From Chitinophaga pinensis (GTDB lineage Bacteria > Bacteroidota > Bacteroidia > Chitinophagales > CAIOSU01), in assembly GCA_945901065.1 (NCBI GenBank), contig CAMDKI010000002.1:186001-250000 (forward strand): a DNA stretch of 64,000 nucleotides, given 5' to 3'. A model generated the notes under the pieces. The model was not told where the DNA came from, searched no databases, and saw only the letters and a list, made by a program, of their open reading frames with translations. Position numbers and translations under genes: made by a program. How positions within the stretch are numbered: position 1 is the first letter of the stretch; every line of letters starts with the position of its first letter. Below are positions 10,771-19,425 of this stretch, one piece after another.

Positions 10771-10777
10771 ATGAATC
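10731..10777. repeat. Short tandem array, period 8 (one 7), GATNAACY words
   Basis: Successive words read GATAAACA, GATAACT, GATTAACT, GATCAACC, GATTAACT, GATGAATC. The array runs into the coding region: the ATG at 10771 is inside the last word. It resembles the heptamer arrays elsewhere in the window in scale and intergenic placement but has a different word and mostly 8-base steps. Confidence 0.7.
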
Positions 10778-13700
10778 AAATGCTACATAAACTCCTCCCC
10801 TCACTGCTAGTAGCCCTCTTGCTATCGGCCACTCCCCTATTGGCGCAGCAGCAAATACAATTGTATGTTGAGGACTTTGAAGGCACTACTTCGAGCTTTT
10901 TGCTCAACGATACTAGTGCCATTACCACCAACAGTGGCTCCAATAAATGGATAGTAAACAACCAATACAACGGTGCGCCTACCTACCCCAACACCATCAG
11001 CCAGGATAGCACCAACTTTGGTACTATCTTCAACGCGCCCAACAGCAAATACCTGCATATACACGACTCCATTAACGCTTTGGGTGGTGGTGCCGCCAAT
11101 TGCAACTTTAACCCTACCGCGGCCTCCGATCGGTTTTCGCACTTAGCCAATGGCTTTTGTACACTAGGCATGCAAGATGTGAAGGTGGTGTTCTTTTATA
11201 TAGCTGAAGCCGATAGCATAAACGTACCACCTAATGCTTACGGCGAATTAGTGTATAGCATTGACGGCGGTGCTTGGGTATCAACGGGCACCCAATATTA
11301 CGGCCAGAAACGTTGGACGTATGAGCAAGTAACTAACCCGGCATTTGACAACGTAGCCAACTTGCGTCTTGGTTTCCGTTGGGTAAATAATGGTACTGCT
11401 CAAGCCAATACCTCTTCATTTGGTATTGATGATATTCAAGTGGTAGGTACTTATGATGACGTAAACAACCCTATCACCATTTCGGCAATAGACCTTTTTC
11501 CTGACCCGATTTGCCAATTGAACAATCTATTTATTCAATGGGAGCTTTCGGCGCCATTGTGCAATGGTGTTTATCGTATTCAGTTATCCAATGCCAGTGG
11601 CAACTTCAACAACCCAACCGACTTGGGCGTATTTAACATTGCCCAAGCAACTACTGGCTTTATTGCTGCCACTATACCCGGTAATATTGCCCCAGGCGCG
11701 TGCTATCGCATCCGCATCAGCAGGGTATCGCCTGCACCGGCCATTTCAGGAGTGGTGAGTGCTTGTTTTGTTATTCAAAACTGCCCCAACATTATCAACA
11801 CTTTATCGGCCGCGGTAACCACCGACCCCGATACCGTTTGCTCGCGAAGCGCTATTGACATCAAATTTACCTCAACAGGCGTGTTTGGGGCCAACAACAC
11901 TTATATAGCAGAGCTTTCTGACTCAAATGGCAACTTTACCACCCCGCAATTTTTAGGCTCATTGCCAAGTTCGCAAACCTTCGACCCTACCTTGGGTTCA
12001 CCTCCCGGAAGCGTGTCGGGCTTAATACCAGCCACACCCGCTGGTTGTAATTATTTTATCCGCATACGGTCTACCAACCCAGCTACGCAAGGCACCGTTT
12101 TTGGGCCTTTCTGTATTAAGCAATGCGATATGGAAACCAACGAAACGCTAGACATGGCTTTTTGTATATCGGAGACAGCAGGCGTAGATACCATCATAAC
12201 CGTTGATATAAACTACTGGGATAGCATAGCACAATACGCAAATGGCAACCTATTTCAATTGCAATTGCTGGATATGAACAGCCTTGCCATTGTAAATACA
12301 GGCGCACTTGCCGCTGAATTTGATACCGTAAGCAACACCATGACGCTAACCATACCTGGGCTGAACATACTCACCACCTTTGGAATAGCACCAGGCGCCT
12401 ACTATGCCCGCATTATTTCCGACAGCTCCTCGGTAGTTACCAACCAAAACGGCACTATCATCCGTATTACCATTGGTGCACCAAGCAGTGTGCCGCCGAT
12501 GATTATCGGGCCCGACTCGGTAATATGCGATGCGGGTGTGCAAGCATTTGTGATTGACCCATACAATCCCGATTCGGATTACGAATGGGCATCGAACGGA
12601 TTGAATAACGGCAATGCCTTTATCTGGCCAGGTAATACCTTGTTGGTTGACTGGACGGGAGCACAAATAAACAACTACACCTTTTACGTGCGAGAGATAA
12701 ATTATGGCTGTTATGGCCCGTTCTCTGATGCTTATCAACTGGATGTAATTAGTACCCCAACGGGTAATATATCGGGTCCCGATGTGGTTTGCTTGGGCGA
12801 CACGGCCGTATTTAATGTACCATTCATTAAAGCCACCTTTTACGAATGGGAAGCCAATTTTGGTAGGATAGTAGATACATCGAACAACGAGATTTTAGTG
12901 GTATTCGATTCCGTAGGAACCGCAACACTAAGCAACTTTGCGCTAAACAAATGTGGCGGCAACACCGTAAGCTTTAATGTTGAGGTAGTTTCATTGTTAG
13001 AAGTAGTGTTGGCCGACGATACCACCGTTTGTGCCGGCCAGCCAGTAAGGCTTACTGCCCAAATAGACCCTTCGCCTAGGGAATTGGAAACAACGTTCAA
13101 CGCCACATCAAACACTAAGGGTTTCATGTTTGATGTAACATCGATAACCGAAGTAACCATTGATTCCATATCAGTAGGTGCATCATTAAGTAATACGCCA
13201 TTGGACGTGAGCATATACTTACGCAACGGATCATATCAAGGCCACGAAACCACCGCTGCCGATTGGCTTTTCTGGGGTTCAACCATCGTACAAAACCCAA
13301 CACCTGGCAATTTTGGTACCATCATCCCGATACAGATATTCCAATCGTTGCCAGCTGGCGATACGCTAGGCATATATGTACATGTAAATAATGGCAACAA
13401 CGTGCGTTTTCGTCCAGCTACTGGTTTTGGCAACCCCATTAGTACCGATGGGTTGATAAACCTCCACCCTTGCGCCGTAATGGGTGGCTTGTTTACGGCT
13501 CCATTGCAGCCTAGGGTATGGGCAGGCAGCGTGTTCTACTCTACTACATCGGGCCTGGGCTATAGCTGGAGCAACGGCGACACCACCCAATCTACCGTCT
13601 ATTACCCTACCCAAAGCGAAACCGTGGAGGTAATAGTAAGTAACCCCACAGGCTGCGGCAATACGGGCAAAGTAAATCTTGGAATACTGCCCAGCCCAAC

Positions 13701-14433
13701 TATTGATGCTGGCGATGATGCCGATGTTTGCCTTGGTGAGGTGGTTAATATACAAGCCACTACCAATGGTAGTAACATTACTTGGACCCCAACTACTGGC
13801 CTGAACGACCCCGCTGCACTCACCCAAAGCATTAGGCCTAATGCCAACATCAATTACATTCTGGCATCGGAGAATTTAATTACTGGCTGCAAGGCGCAGG
13901 ACACGCTAGCCATAACCGTGAGCATTGAGCAAACAGAGGAGGATACGGTGTTTATCTGTATCAATAAAGACTTGTTATTGCAACTACCCGATGTAGCCGG
14001 CAGTAGCTATTTGTGGAGCACAGGCGAAACTACCCGCAGTATACAAGTAACCGAAACAGGTATTTACACGGCCCAATATACCCCTGGCGGCCTGGGTTGT
14101 GCTACCTTGTATGTGTTTAATGCAGAGAGCTTCGATTGCGAAAACACGATAAAAATACCTGCAGCCTTTACGCCCAACAATGATGGACTAAACGACCACT
14201 TTACCATATTCGCCCAAAACCTATCCGATTATACCATCAAGATATATAACCGTTGGGGCGAGTTGGTGTACGAAAGCAGCGACCTAACCGAGCTTAACGA
14301 CCTAAGCCGCGGCTGGGATGGTAGCTACAAAGGGGCGTTGCAAAACTTCGGTACGTTTGTATACTTCATCCAAGCCAAGGATGTGAATGGTTTACCTATT
14401 GAAAAACAAGGGCACCTAACCCTGATAAGATAA
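10771..14433 (+). CDS. Large secreted protein with gliding-motility-associated C-terminal (CHU_C) domain
   Basis: 1220 residues. A signal peptide ends LLAQ near residue 25. The next ~200 residues are jelly-roll-like (EDFEGTTSSF start). Two copies follow of a ~90-residue module with the signature QLSNASGNF...PGxCYRIRI. Further Ig-like segments with NDTTVCAGQPV-type strands follow. The last ~90 residues are a CHU_C/type B sorting domain (FTPNNDGLNDHF, YNRWGELVYES, WDGSYKG, ending GHLTLIR). Type B domains direct export by the T9SS with a partner SprF-like protein, and one lies two genes upstream. ATG 10771 lies in a repeat array; ATG 10780 gives an equally good signal peptide. The stop overlaps the next start (TAATG). 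Confidence 0.88.
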   Translation: MNQMLHKLLPSLLVALLLSATPLLAQQQIQLYVEDFEGTTSSFLLNDTSAITTNSGSNKWIVNNQYNGAPTYPNTISQDSTNFGTIFNAPNSKYLHIHDSINALGGGAANCNFNPTAASDRFSHLANGFCTLGMQDVKVVFFYIAEADSINVPPNAYGELVYSIDGGAWVSTGTQYYGQKRWTYEQVTNPAFDNVANLRLGFRWVNNGTAQANTSSFGIDDIQVVGTYDDVNNPITISAIDLFPDPICQLNNLFIQWELSAPLCNGVYRIQLSNASGNFNNPTDLGVFNIAQATTGFIAATIPGNIAPGACYRIRISRVSPAPAISGVVSACFVIQNCPNIINTLSAAVTTDPDTVCSRSAIDIKFTSTGVFGANNTYIAELSDSNGNFTTPQFLGSLPSSQTFDPTLGSPPGSVSGLIPATPAGCNYFIRIRSTNPATQGTVFGPFCIKQCDMETNETLDMAFCISETAGVDTIITVDINYWDSIAQYANGNLFQLQLLDMNSLAIVNTGALAAEFDTVSNTMTLTIPGLNILTTFGIAPGAYYARIISDSSSVVTNQNGTIIRITIGAPSSVPPMIIGPDSVICDAGVQAFVIDPYNPDSDYEWASNGLNNGNAFIWPGNTLLVDWTGAQINNYTFYVREINYGCYGPFSDAYQLDVISTPTGNISGPDVVCLGDTAVFNVPFIKATFYEWEANFGRIVDTSNNEILVVFDSVGTATLSNFALNKCGGNTVSFNVEVVSLLEVVLADDTTVCAGQPVRLTAQIDPSPRELETTFNATSNTKGFMFDVTSITEVTIDSISVGASLSNTPLDVSIYLRNGSYQGHETTAADWLFWGSTIVQNPTPGNFGTIIPIQIFQSLPAGDTLGIYVHVNNGNNVRFRPATGFGNPISTDGLINLHPCAVMGGLFTAPLQPRVWAGSVFYSTTSGLGYSWSNGDTTQSTVYYPTQSETVEVIVSNPTGCGNTGKVNLGILPSPTIDAGDDADVCLGEVVNIQATTNGSNITWTPTTGLNDPAALTQSIRPNANINYILASENLITGCKAQDTLAITVSIEQTEEDTVFICINKDLLLQLPDVAGSSYLWSTGETTRSIQVTETGIYTAQYTPGGLGCATLYVFNAESFDCENTIKIPAAFTPNNDGLNDHFTIFAQNLSDYTIKIYNRWGELVYESSDLTELNDLSRGWDGSYKGALQNFGTFVYFIQAKDVNGLPIEKQGHLTLIR

Positions 14434-17201
14434 TGATGAGGTTATTGATATTTTGCTTGGCGCTAGGCACATTCGCATCGCTGCATGCCCAAAAGGAAAA
14501 CGATGGCTCAACTATGCAGCCAAAGGTGTACAACTTCTACCGTTTTACGCCCGATGTAAAAATGGACATTAGCAAAGAGCCTGCGCTGTTTCCGGATAGC
14601 CTGAGCAACCACCCTGAGTTTGGCATTGTACCCTTTAATGCACAGTGCACCAATTGCTATGAAGAGCTTGGCAAGCGCACGCGCTATACCCGTTTTTTTG
14701 TGGAGCCTGGCACCAAAGGCAAGCACCACTACAGCCAATCATCATACTTTCCGCTGCACTATAAAAATGAAGATGGGTATTGGGTAACGTTGGATTATAG
14801 GATGAAGGATGCTAATAATGCTATTTATACTTGCAACAACGATCCAGTTTTGTACATGTATAATAGCGCATTGAATCGTACTAGCATAAAAACTGGTAAA
14901 GGCCACTTTACCTTTAACACCGCATTAGAAGCGTTCTACCTTTCTAGCGCTGGTGTCAAAACCAATATTGGCAGCTTGAATGAAACTAACAAAAATCTGG
15001 GCAATGATGGCGTTTTGATCAATGATGCTTGGCAGGATATTAATATTCAGCACATTTTTAAGCGTGGTGGCATCAAGACAAACTTTATCATTATGCAAAA
15101 ACCAAACACTCCAAGCAATTCTGAGTATTTGGTTTTTGAGCAATTACTTTCTGTTGATAAGGCAGAGCAATTTATAGATTATAGTAACAGCAATGGTTAT
15201 TTTAATCAAGACGGCTTGTTCGTAGGAGACATAGAGGTAAAAGGTAAGGAAGGGGATTTGCAGTTTGTTATACATGAAGCGACATTTTATGACGGATATG
15301 GCTATGGCACTAAGGGTGGATATAAGCTTTCACGAAAATCGTTTCCTATTCTCGGTGCAGGAAATGGTGCTTCATACTCCCTGAAATTATACGTTCCTGT
15401 TGCTTTCCTCAATGACCCAAACGTAAGATACCCGCTATACATTGACCCTTTGTTTAGTGACTTCGATAGCCTTGGACGGTTCTCACAAGCAGACCCACAG
15501 GGCAACTTAAGCGCTAATATGGCCTTTAGCAATACTCCTGCGACCTGCAATTATCAGCTAACTGTTCAAGTTAGAGGCATGAGCGATATAGTAAATACCA
15601 AGATTGATATCGAATACGAGAATACTTTTTCGGCTACTTGTGGCACACCGCCTTTGCAGCCGCCGTTTTGCCAGTTTCAGGATGTAAGGATGGAAGTACG
15701 CAGCCTTGATTGCCCAAGCACTACTGGCCCGCTCACTTGCGCTCCGGCAGCACCACCATTCATTGGCACCTGCACCACCGACCCTAACCTAGTACCAGGA
15801 GCCAGTGCGCTACAATACCCTAACTTTTTAAATTGCATACCACCACAGTGTCCTGATTATTTCATGGATTTTGAGTTGTTAAACTCAGAGCTACAATGCG
15901 ATGGGGATGTGTGCGGATATAAATGCGCCCGTGGTCATTATTGGGCAGTAACTATTGAAGCGCGCACTATTGAAAACGTGATTACCCTGAGCCGCGATAC
16001 CATTTGCGCGGGCGATACCGTTACACTTACCGCTTTCCCCGAATGGGGCGTGCCGCCGTATACTTATGTTTGGAGCGACGGACAAACCGACTCTATCATT
16101 ACCTTTACCACTGAAACCGATGCCTTTGTAAGTTGCACCGCTTTCGATTTTTGTGGAAACCCTGCCCTACCCCAAGACATATTCTTGGTTGCCAAACCTA
16201 GCCCTGATGCCGACGCTGGAGATACGGCCAAACTATGTGAAGGCGGTAGTGCTACCCTAGGAGGAACCCCCACTACCACAGGCTTTGCCCCTACTTTTGT
16301 ATGGACTGCCGAGCCTGCAAACGCAACTACCTTTCTGAACACGACCAACAGCTCGAACCCTGTGGCAAACATACCTGCAGGCACTATTGATACCTTGTTG
16401 TACATAGTGCGCGTAAACGACCAAGGCTGTTTCCGCAGAGATTCGGTGTATGTATTTTCAGGTGCCAACCCAACGGTTACTATAGCACCCGATACGGCCT
16501 ATATATGCCCAGGTGAAGGGGCTACCTTTAATACTACGGAGCCATTTGTGGTATACAACTGGAGCGACGGCAGCAGTAACCCAGAGCTTACCGTGTTTGA
16601 TTTAGGCAACTTTGATGTTACGGTTACTGATGGTAATGGCTGTACCGCAAGCTCCAATACTGTTACTACCGCCCAGCCAAACTTGCCCACTTTTGACTTA
16701 TTTGCCACACCCGATTCTAGCTTCAATTTCGGGGAGAGTGCCATCCTAGGCGCCACCATTGATTTGAATGTACCGCCTATTGATTCGTTTGGTTGGGGGC
16801 CGCCTGTAAACATTTCGTGCTTAGACTGCCCAGACCCTATTGTTAGCCCCGAAACCGACCAAGTGTACATCTTAGAGGTTTATTCGCAAGGTTGCCTTAT
16901 CAGGGATTCCATCTTCATCGACATTAAATTCCCGAACGCCTATTGGATACCTAAAGCCTTTACGCCTAACCAAGACGGCGTAAACGACCGTTTCTTTATC
17001 ATTAAGGAAAGTGGGGTTACGGTGAGTGCATTCCAGATTTTCAATCGGTGGGGTCAAAAAATTTACGACAATACTTTCCCTTGGGATGGAACATCGAAAG
17101 GTGAACAAATGGATATGGGCGTATACAGCTACATATTTAAACTCGTACTGGCCGATGGAAAAGAGCTAGTAGAGGCCGGGCAGGTAACCTTAATAAGATA
17201 A
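14433..17201 (+). CDS. Second secreted protein with gliding-motility-associated C-terminal (CHU_C) domain
   Basis: 922 residues. A short signal peptide ends SLHAQ (~residue 20). Residues ~25-480 form a region I do not recognise, containing a Cys pair (CTNCYEELGK) and a strand-rich core. From ~520 there are three or four Ig/SprB-like modules (RDTICAGDTVTLTAFPEWG; DTAYICPGEGATF), then a CHU_C domain (FTPNQDGVNDRFFI, FNRWGQKIYDN, ending GQVTLIR). The ATG overlaps the previous stop by one base, so the two cargo proteins are translationally coupled and probably secreted together. The unrecognised N-terminal half is the part most likely to carry a specific function. Confidence 0.85.
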   Translation: MMRLLIFCLALGTFASLHAQKENDGSTMQPKVYNFYRFTPDVKMDISKEPALFPDSLSNHPEFGIVPFNAQCTNCYEELGKRTRYTRFFVEPGTKGKHHYSQSSYFPLHYKNEDGYWVTLDYRMKDANNAIYTCNNDPVLYMYNSALNRTSIKTGKGHFTFNTALEAFYLSSAGVKTNIGSLNETNKNLGNDGVLINDAWQDINIQHIFKRGGIKTNFIIMQKPNTPSNSEYLVFEQLLSVDKAEQFIDYSNSNGYFNQDGLFVGDIEVKGKEGDLQFVIHEATFYDGYGYGTKGGYKLSRKSFPILGAGNGASYSLKLYVPVAFLNDPNVRYPLYIDPLFSDFDSLGRFSQADPQGNLSANMAFSNTPATCNYQLTVQVRGMSDIVNTKIDIEYENTFSATCGTPPLQPPFCQFQDVRMEVRSLDCPSTTGPLTCAPAAPPFIGTCTTDPNLVPGASALQYPNFLNCIPPQCPDYFMDFELLNSELQCDGDVCGYKCARGHYWAVTIEARTIENVITLSRDTICAGDTVTLTAFPEWGVPPYTYVWSDGQTDSIITFTTETDAFVSCTAFDFCGNPALPQDIFLVAKPSPDADAGDTAKLCEGGSATLGGTPTTTGFAPTFVWTAEPANATTFLNTTNSSNPVANIPAGTIDTLLYIVRVNDQGCFRRDSVYVFSGANPTVTIAPDTAYICPGEGATFNTTEPFVVYNWSDGSSNPELTVFDLGNFDVTVTDGNGCTASSNTVTTAQPNLPTFDLFATPDSSFNFGESAILGATIDLNVPPIDSFGWGPPVNISCLDCPDPIVSPETDQVYILEVYSQGCLIRDSIFIDIKFPNAYWIPKAFTPNQDGVNDRFFIIKESGVTVSAFQIFNRWGQKIYDNTFPWDGTSKGEQMDMGVYSYIFKLVLADGKELVEAGQVTLIR

Positions 17202-17256
17202 GAGAAAACGAAACGTTACATAACCAGTTAAATTTAATTCGTTCATTATCAATGCA

Positions 17257-17289
17257 TTGGAAAATTTAGTTTAGCATTTTTACTATTTG
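17257..17289 (+). promoter_or_regulatory. Candidate Bacteroidota promoter for the fasciclin gene
   Basis: TTG at 17257-17259 is followed after 21 bases by TACTATTTG (17281-17289). This is one base longer than the TAnnTTTG consensus. It would place the transcript start about 50 bases before the ATG. Confidence 0.4.
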
Positions 17290-17348
17290 GCTAAACAAAC
17301 CCCAACACATCCTGTTAAAGGTGTATTCTTAACTCATAACCACAAACC

Positions 17349-18308
17349 ATGTTTAACAGAATCCCTCTAGTATTGATGATGTTGTTGGCCACATCGATGG
17401 CATTCGTATCGTGCAGCAAAGACGACGAAGATGACGACAAAAACACCACCACCCCGAACATTGTTGAATTGGCACAAACTGACACTAGCCTTACCTCATT
17501 GGTAGCTGCAGTTGTAAAAGCAGGCCTTGCCGACGAATTGAGTGCTGATGGTAACCTAACTGTATTTGCACCAACCAATGCAGCATTTAGCGCATTTTTG
17601 AGCGCCAATGGTTTTGCAACTCTTGAAGACGTACCGAATGCATTGCTTACACAAGTATTACTTAACCACGTTGTAGCTGGCAAATTGTTGAGCACTGACC
17701 TAACTACCGGTTACCAGAGCACTTTGGCTACTTACGGTACTACTACTAGCAACTTGAAAGTGTATGTGAGCACTGCAAGTGGTGTAGTTTTGAATGGTAC
17801 TTCAACCGTTACTGCAGCAAACCTAAATGCATCTAACGGTGTGGTACATAAAGTAAACACTGTAATCGGTTTGCCAATTTTGCCAACCTTTGCACTAGCT
17901 GACCCTAACTTCAGCACTTTGGTAGCAGCAATAACTCGTCCAGGTTTGACAACTGATTATGTAGCTGCTTTGTCAGGCGCTGGTCCTTTGACAGTATTTG
18001 CCCCAACCAACGATGCATTTGCAGCATTGTTAACTGAATTGGGCCTAACTGCTTTGGATGATGTACCAACAGCAACACTTGAGGCAGTACTTAACTACCA
18101 CGTTGTTAGCGGAAACATATTGGCTGGTAGCCTAACAGATGGTCAAGTGGTAACCCCACTAGGCAGTGGTACTTTCACAATCGGTCTTACTGGTGGTGCA
18201 AAAATCACTGATGGTTCTAACAGGGTAACAAACATCATTGCAACTGACGTACAAGCCAACAATGGCGTGATACATGCAATTGACAGGGTTCTTGTTCCTG
18301 CTCCTTGA
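17349..18308 (+). CDS. Lipoprotein with two fasciclin (FAS1) domains
   Basis: 319 residues. The N-terminus is a lipoprotein signal with a lipobox at FVSC, followed by an acidic linker (KDDEDDDKN), as is usual for exported Bacteroidota lipoproteins. Two FAS1 domains follow (~35-170 and ~180-318). Each has the H1 motif (LTVFAPTNAAFSAF; LTVFAPTNDAFAAL) and a closing NGVVHKVN/NGVIHAID H2 motif. FAS1 domains mediate weak adhesion to proteins or polysaccharides. The gene stands alone: it has its own candidate promoter and is followed by a clear terminator. Codon use is even and the frame is intact. Confidence 0.92.
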   Translation: MFNRIPLVLMMLLATSMAFVSCSKDDEDDDKNTTTPNIVELAQTDTSLTSLVAAVVKAGLADELSADGNLTVFAPTNAAFSAFLSANGFATLEDVPNALLTQVLLNHVVAGKLLSTDLTTGYQSTLATYGTTTSNLKVYVSTASGVVLNGTSTVTAANLNASNGVVHKVNTVIGLPILPTFALADPNFSTLVAAITRPGLTTDYVAALSGAGPLTVFAPTNDAFAALLTELGLTALDDVPTATLEAVLNYHVVSGNILAGSLTDGQVVTPLGSGTFTIGLTGGAKITDGSNRVTNIIATDVQANNGVIHAIDRVLVPAP

Positions 18309-18326
18309 TCGTGCAGTTCTAATATT

Positions 18327-18366
18327 CAAAAGCCGTTATCTGAAAGGATGACGGCTTTTTTTATTT
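18327..18366 (+). terminator. Rho-independent terminator of the fasciclin gene
   Basis: AGCCGTTATC (18331-18340) pairs with GATGACGGCT (18347-18356) with one G-T wobble. The loop is TGAAAG and a T-run follows. The A-run before the stem means it may also work on the minus strand for the gene ending at 18384. Confidence 0.88.
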
Positions 18367-18383
18367 TTAGCTTTTAAAGCGCG

Positions 18384-19346
18384 CTACTCATTCACAAACT
18401 TTACCGTAGCAAAAGGCTTCCCGTCCAACGTCTCTAGCGTACTAAAATAAATGCCCTGGGAAAGGTGGCTGATGTTTATGTTGGCACTGGTGCTTTCAGA
18501 TGATAGGTGGCGCTCAATTAGCAAACGGCCAAAAAGGTCGTATACCCTAAAGTAATATCGCGATTCTTTTACTTGAAAATGCGCTTGCAACGTTTGCCCG
18601 TCTTGATTGAACACATAAAAAGTGGGGGCAGTCGATTCACTGACCAAATCGTACACACCCGTGCTTGTTTCGATGGTGTCATTATCTTCTACCCATACTG
18701 GCTCGTAGCCGCGTATCAAATTAGGCTCAACAGACCAAAGTACGGTGCTGTCTTGCTCAAACATTTCTCGGCTCAGCTCAACGCTATTTGCCACTGTGGT
18801 GTCCGCAACATCCCACTTAAGGATGTAAGCATAGTTGCCTCCCGAGGGCAAGGTACTTGGGTCGTTTACCTGTGTGAGGTTATACGCATCTAATATGCGC
18901 GATAAATGAGCCTGGCGAATGCTATCGTTTTTGAACATAACCATAAGCATGTCATCTGCCACATACCAAAGGCCGGCTTCGGAGGGTGTGTTATCAAACA
19001 TGGTTACCACCGGAAACGAACGGCTAAAAGCGCCATCACGTTCTATATCGTCAATCACCTGCAAGCGCTGCCAATTGCTGCTGTTGCGGCTAAAAAAAAC
19101 CAAGTGCAACTTATCGGGATATCCGCTCCTAAAATCGACCCTATCAACAACGGTAGTATCTAAGATTTGCTTAAACGTATCGTCATCAACGGTGCGGAAA
19201 GCATACATATCATATTGGAATTGCCAGTATAGCTTTTGCCCATTGGCATAATAAAACGGATCGGTGCTCTCTGAGCGGAAAGCAAACGCTGCCGTAACAA
19301 TTATAGCCCCTAAGCCAAATATAGATATGCGTTTCGCTTGCTTCAT
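18384..19346 (-). CDS. T9SS-tailed protein resembling the N-terminal region of the adjacent subtilisin, without a peptidase domain
   Basis: 320 residues: signal peptide or membrane anchor (1-22), a ~200-residue domain, and a Por-type secretion tail (RVYDLFGRLL...GIYFSTLETLDGKPFATVKFVNE region). The middle domain aligns by eye with the propeptide part of the subtilisin encoded just upstream. Both have a Y-W-x(5)-G-x-K start; VYIDDQVMVRFK matches VADDMLMVMFK; KYDLTLQN matches AYNLTQVN; KLFEQEKSLVASAQPN matches EMFEQDSTVLWSVEPN. No Asp/His/Ser peptidase motifs are present. A stand-alone propeptide could inhibit or chaperone the protease; that role is inference. Two heptamer-repeat blocks separate the genes. 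Confidence 0.75.
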   Translation of the reverse strand: MKQAKRISIFGLGAIIVTAAFAFRSESTDPFYYANGQKLYWQFQYDMYAFRTVDDDTFKQILDTTVVDRVDFRSGYPDKLHLVFFSRNSSNWQRLQVIDDIERDGAFSRSFPVVTMFDNTPSEAGLWYVADDMLMVMFKNDSIRQAHLSRILDAYNLTQVNDPSTLPSGGNYAYILKWDVADTTVANSVELSREMFEQDSTVLWSVEPNLIRGYEPVWVEDNDTIETSTGVYDLVSESTAPTFYVFNQDGQTLQAHFQVKESRYYFRVYDLFGRLLIERHLSSESTSANINISHLSQGIYFSTLETLDGKPFATVKFVNE

Positions 19347-19359
19347 ACGTTTTCGGGTT

Positions 19360-19415
19360 CAAATTCAAAATTGAAAATTCAAAATTGAAAATTGTCTTAT
19401 GTCTTGTATCTTGTT
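19360..19415. repeat. Heptamer array: AAAATTS words then TCTTNTN words
   Basis: Eight consecutive 7-base words: CAAATTC, AAAATTG, AAAATTC, AAAATTG, AAAATTG, TCTTATG, TCTTGTA, TCTTGTT. Two word families are joined in phase. The array fills most of the spacer between the subtilisin and its peptidase-less paralogue. Confidence 0.8.
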
Positions 19416-19425
19416 TATTAATGAA

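Noticed and set aside
13366-13827. Minus-strand 153-codon frame within the first CHU_C gene
   Set aside because: It overlaps a well-supported plus-strand gene and shows no family features.
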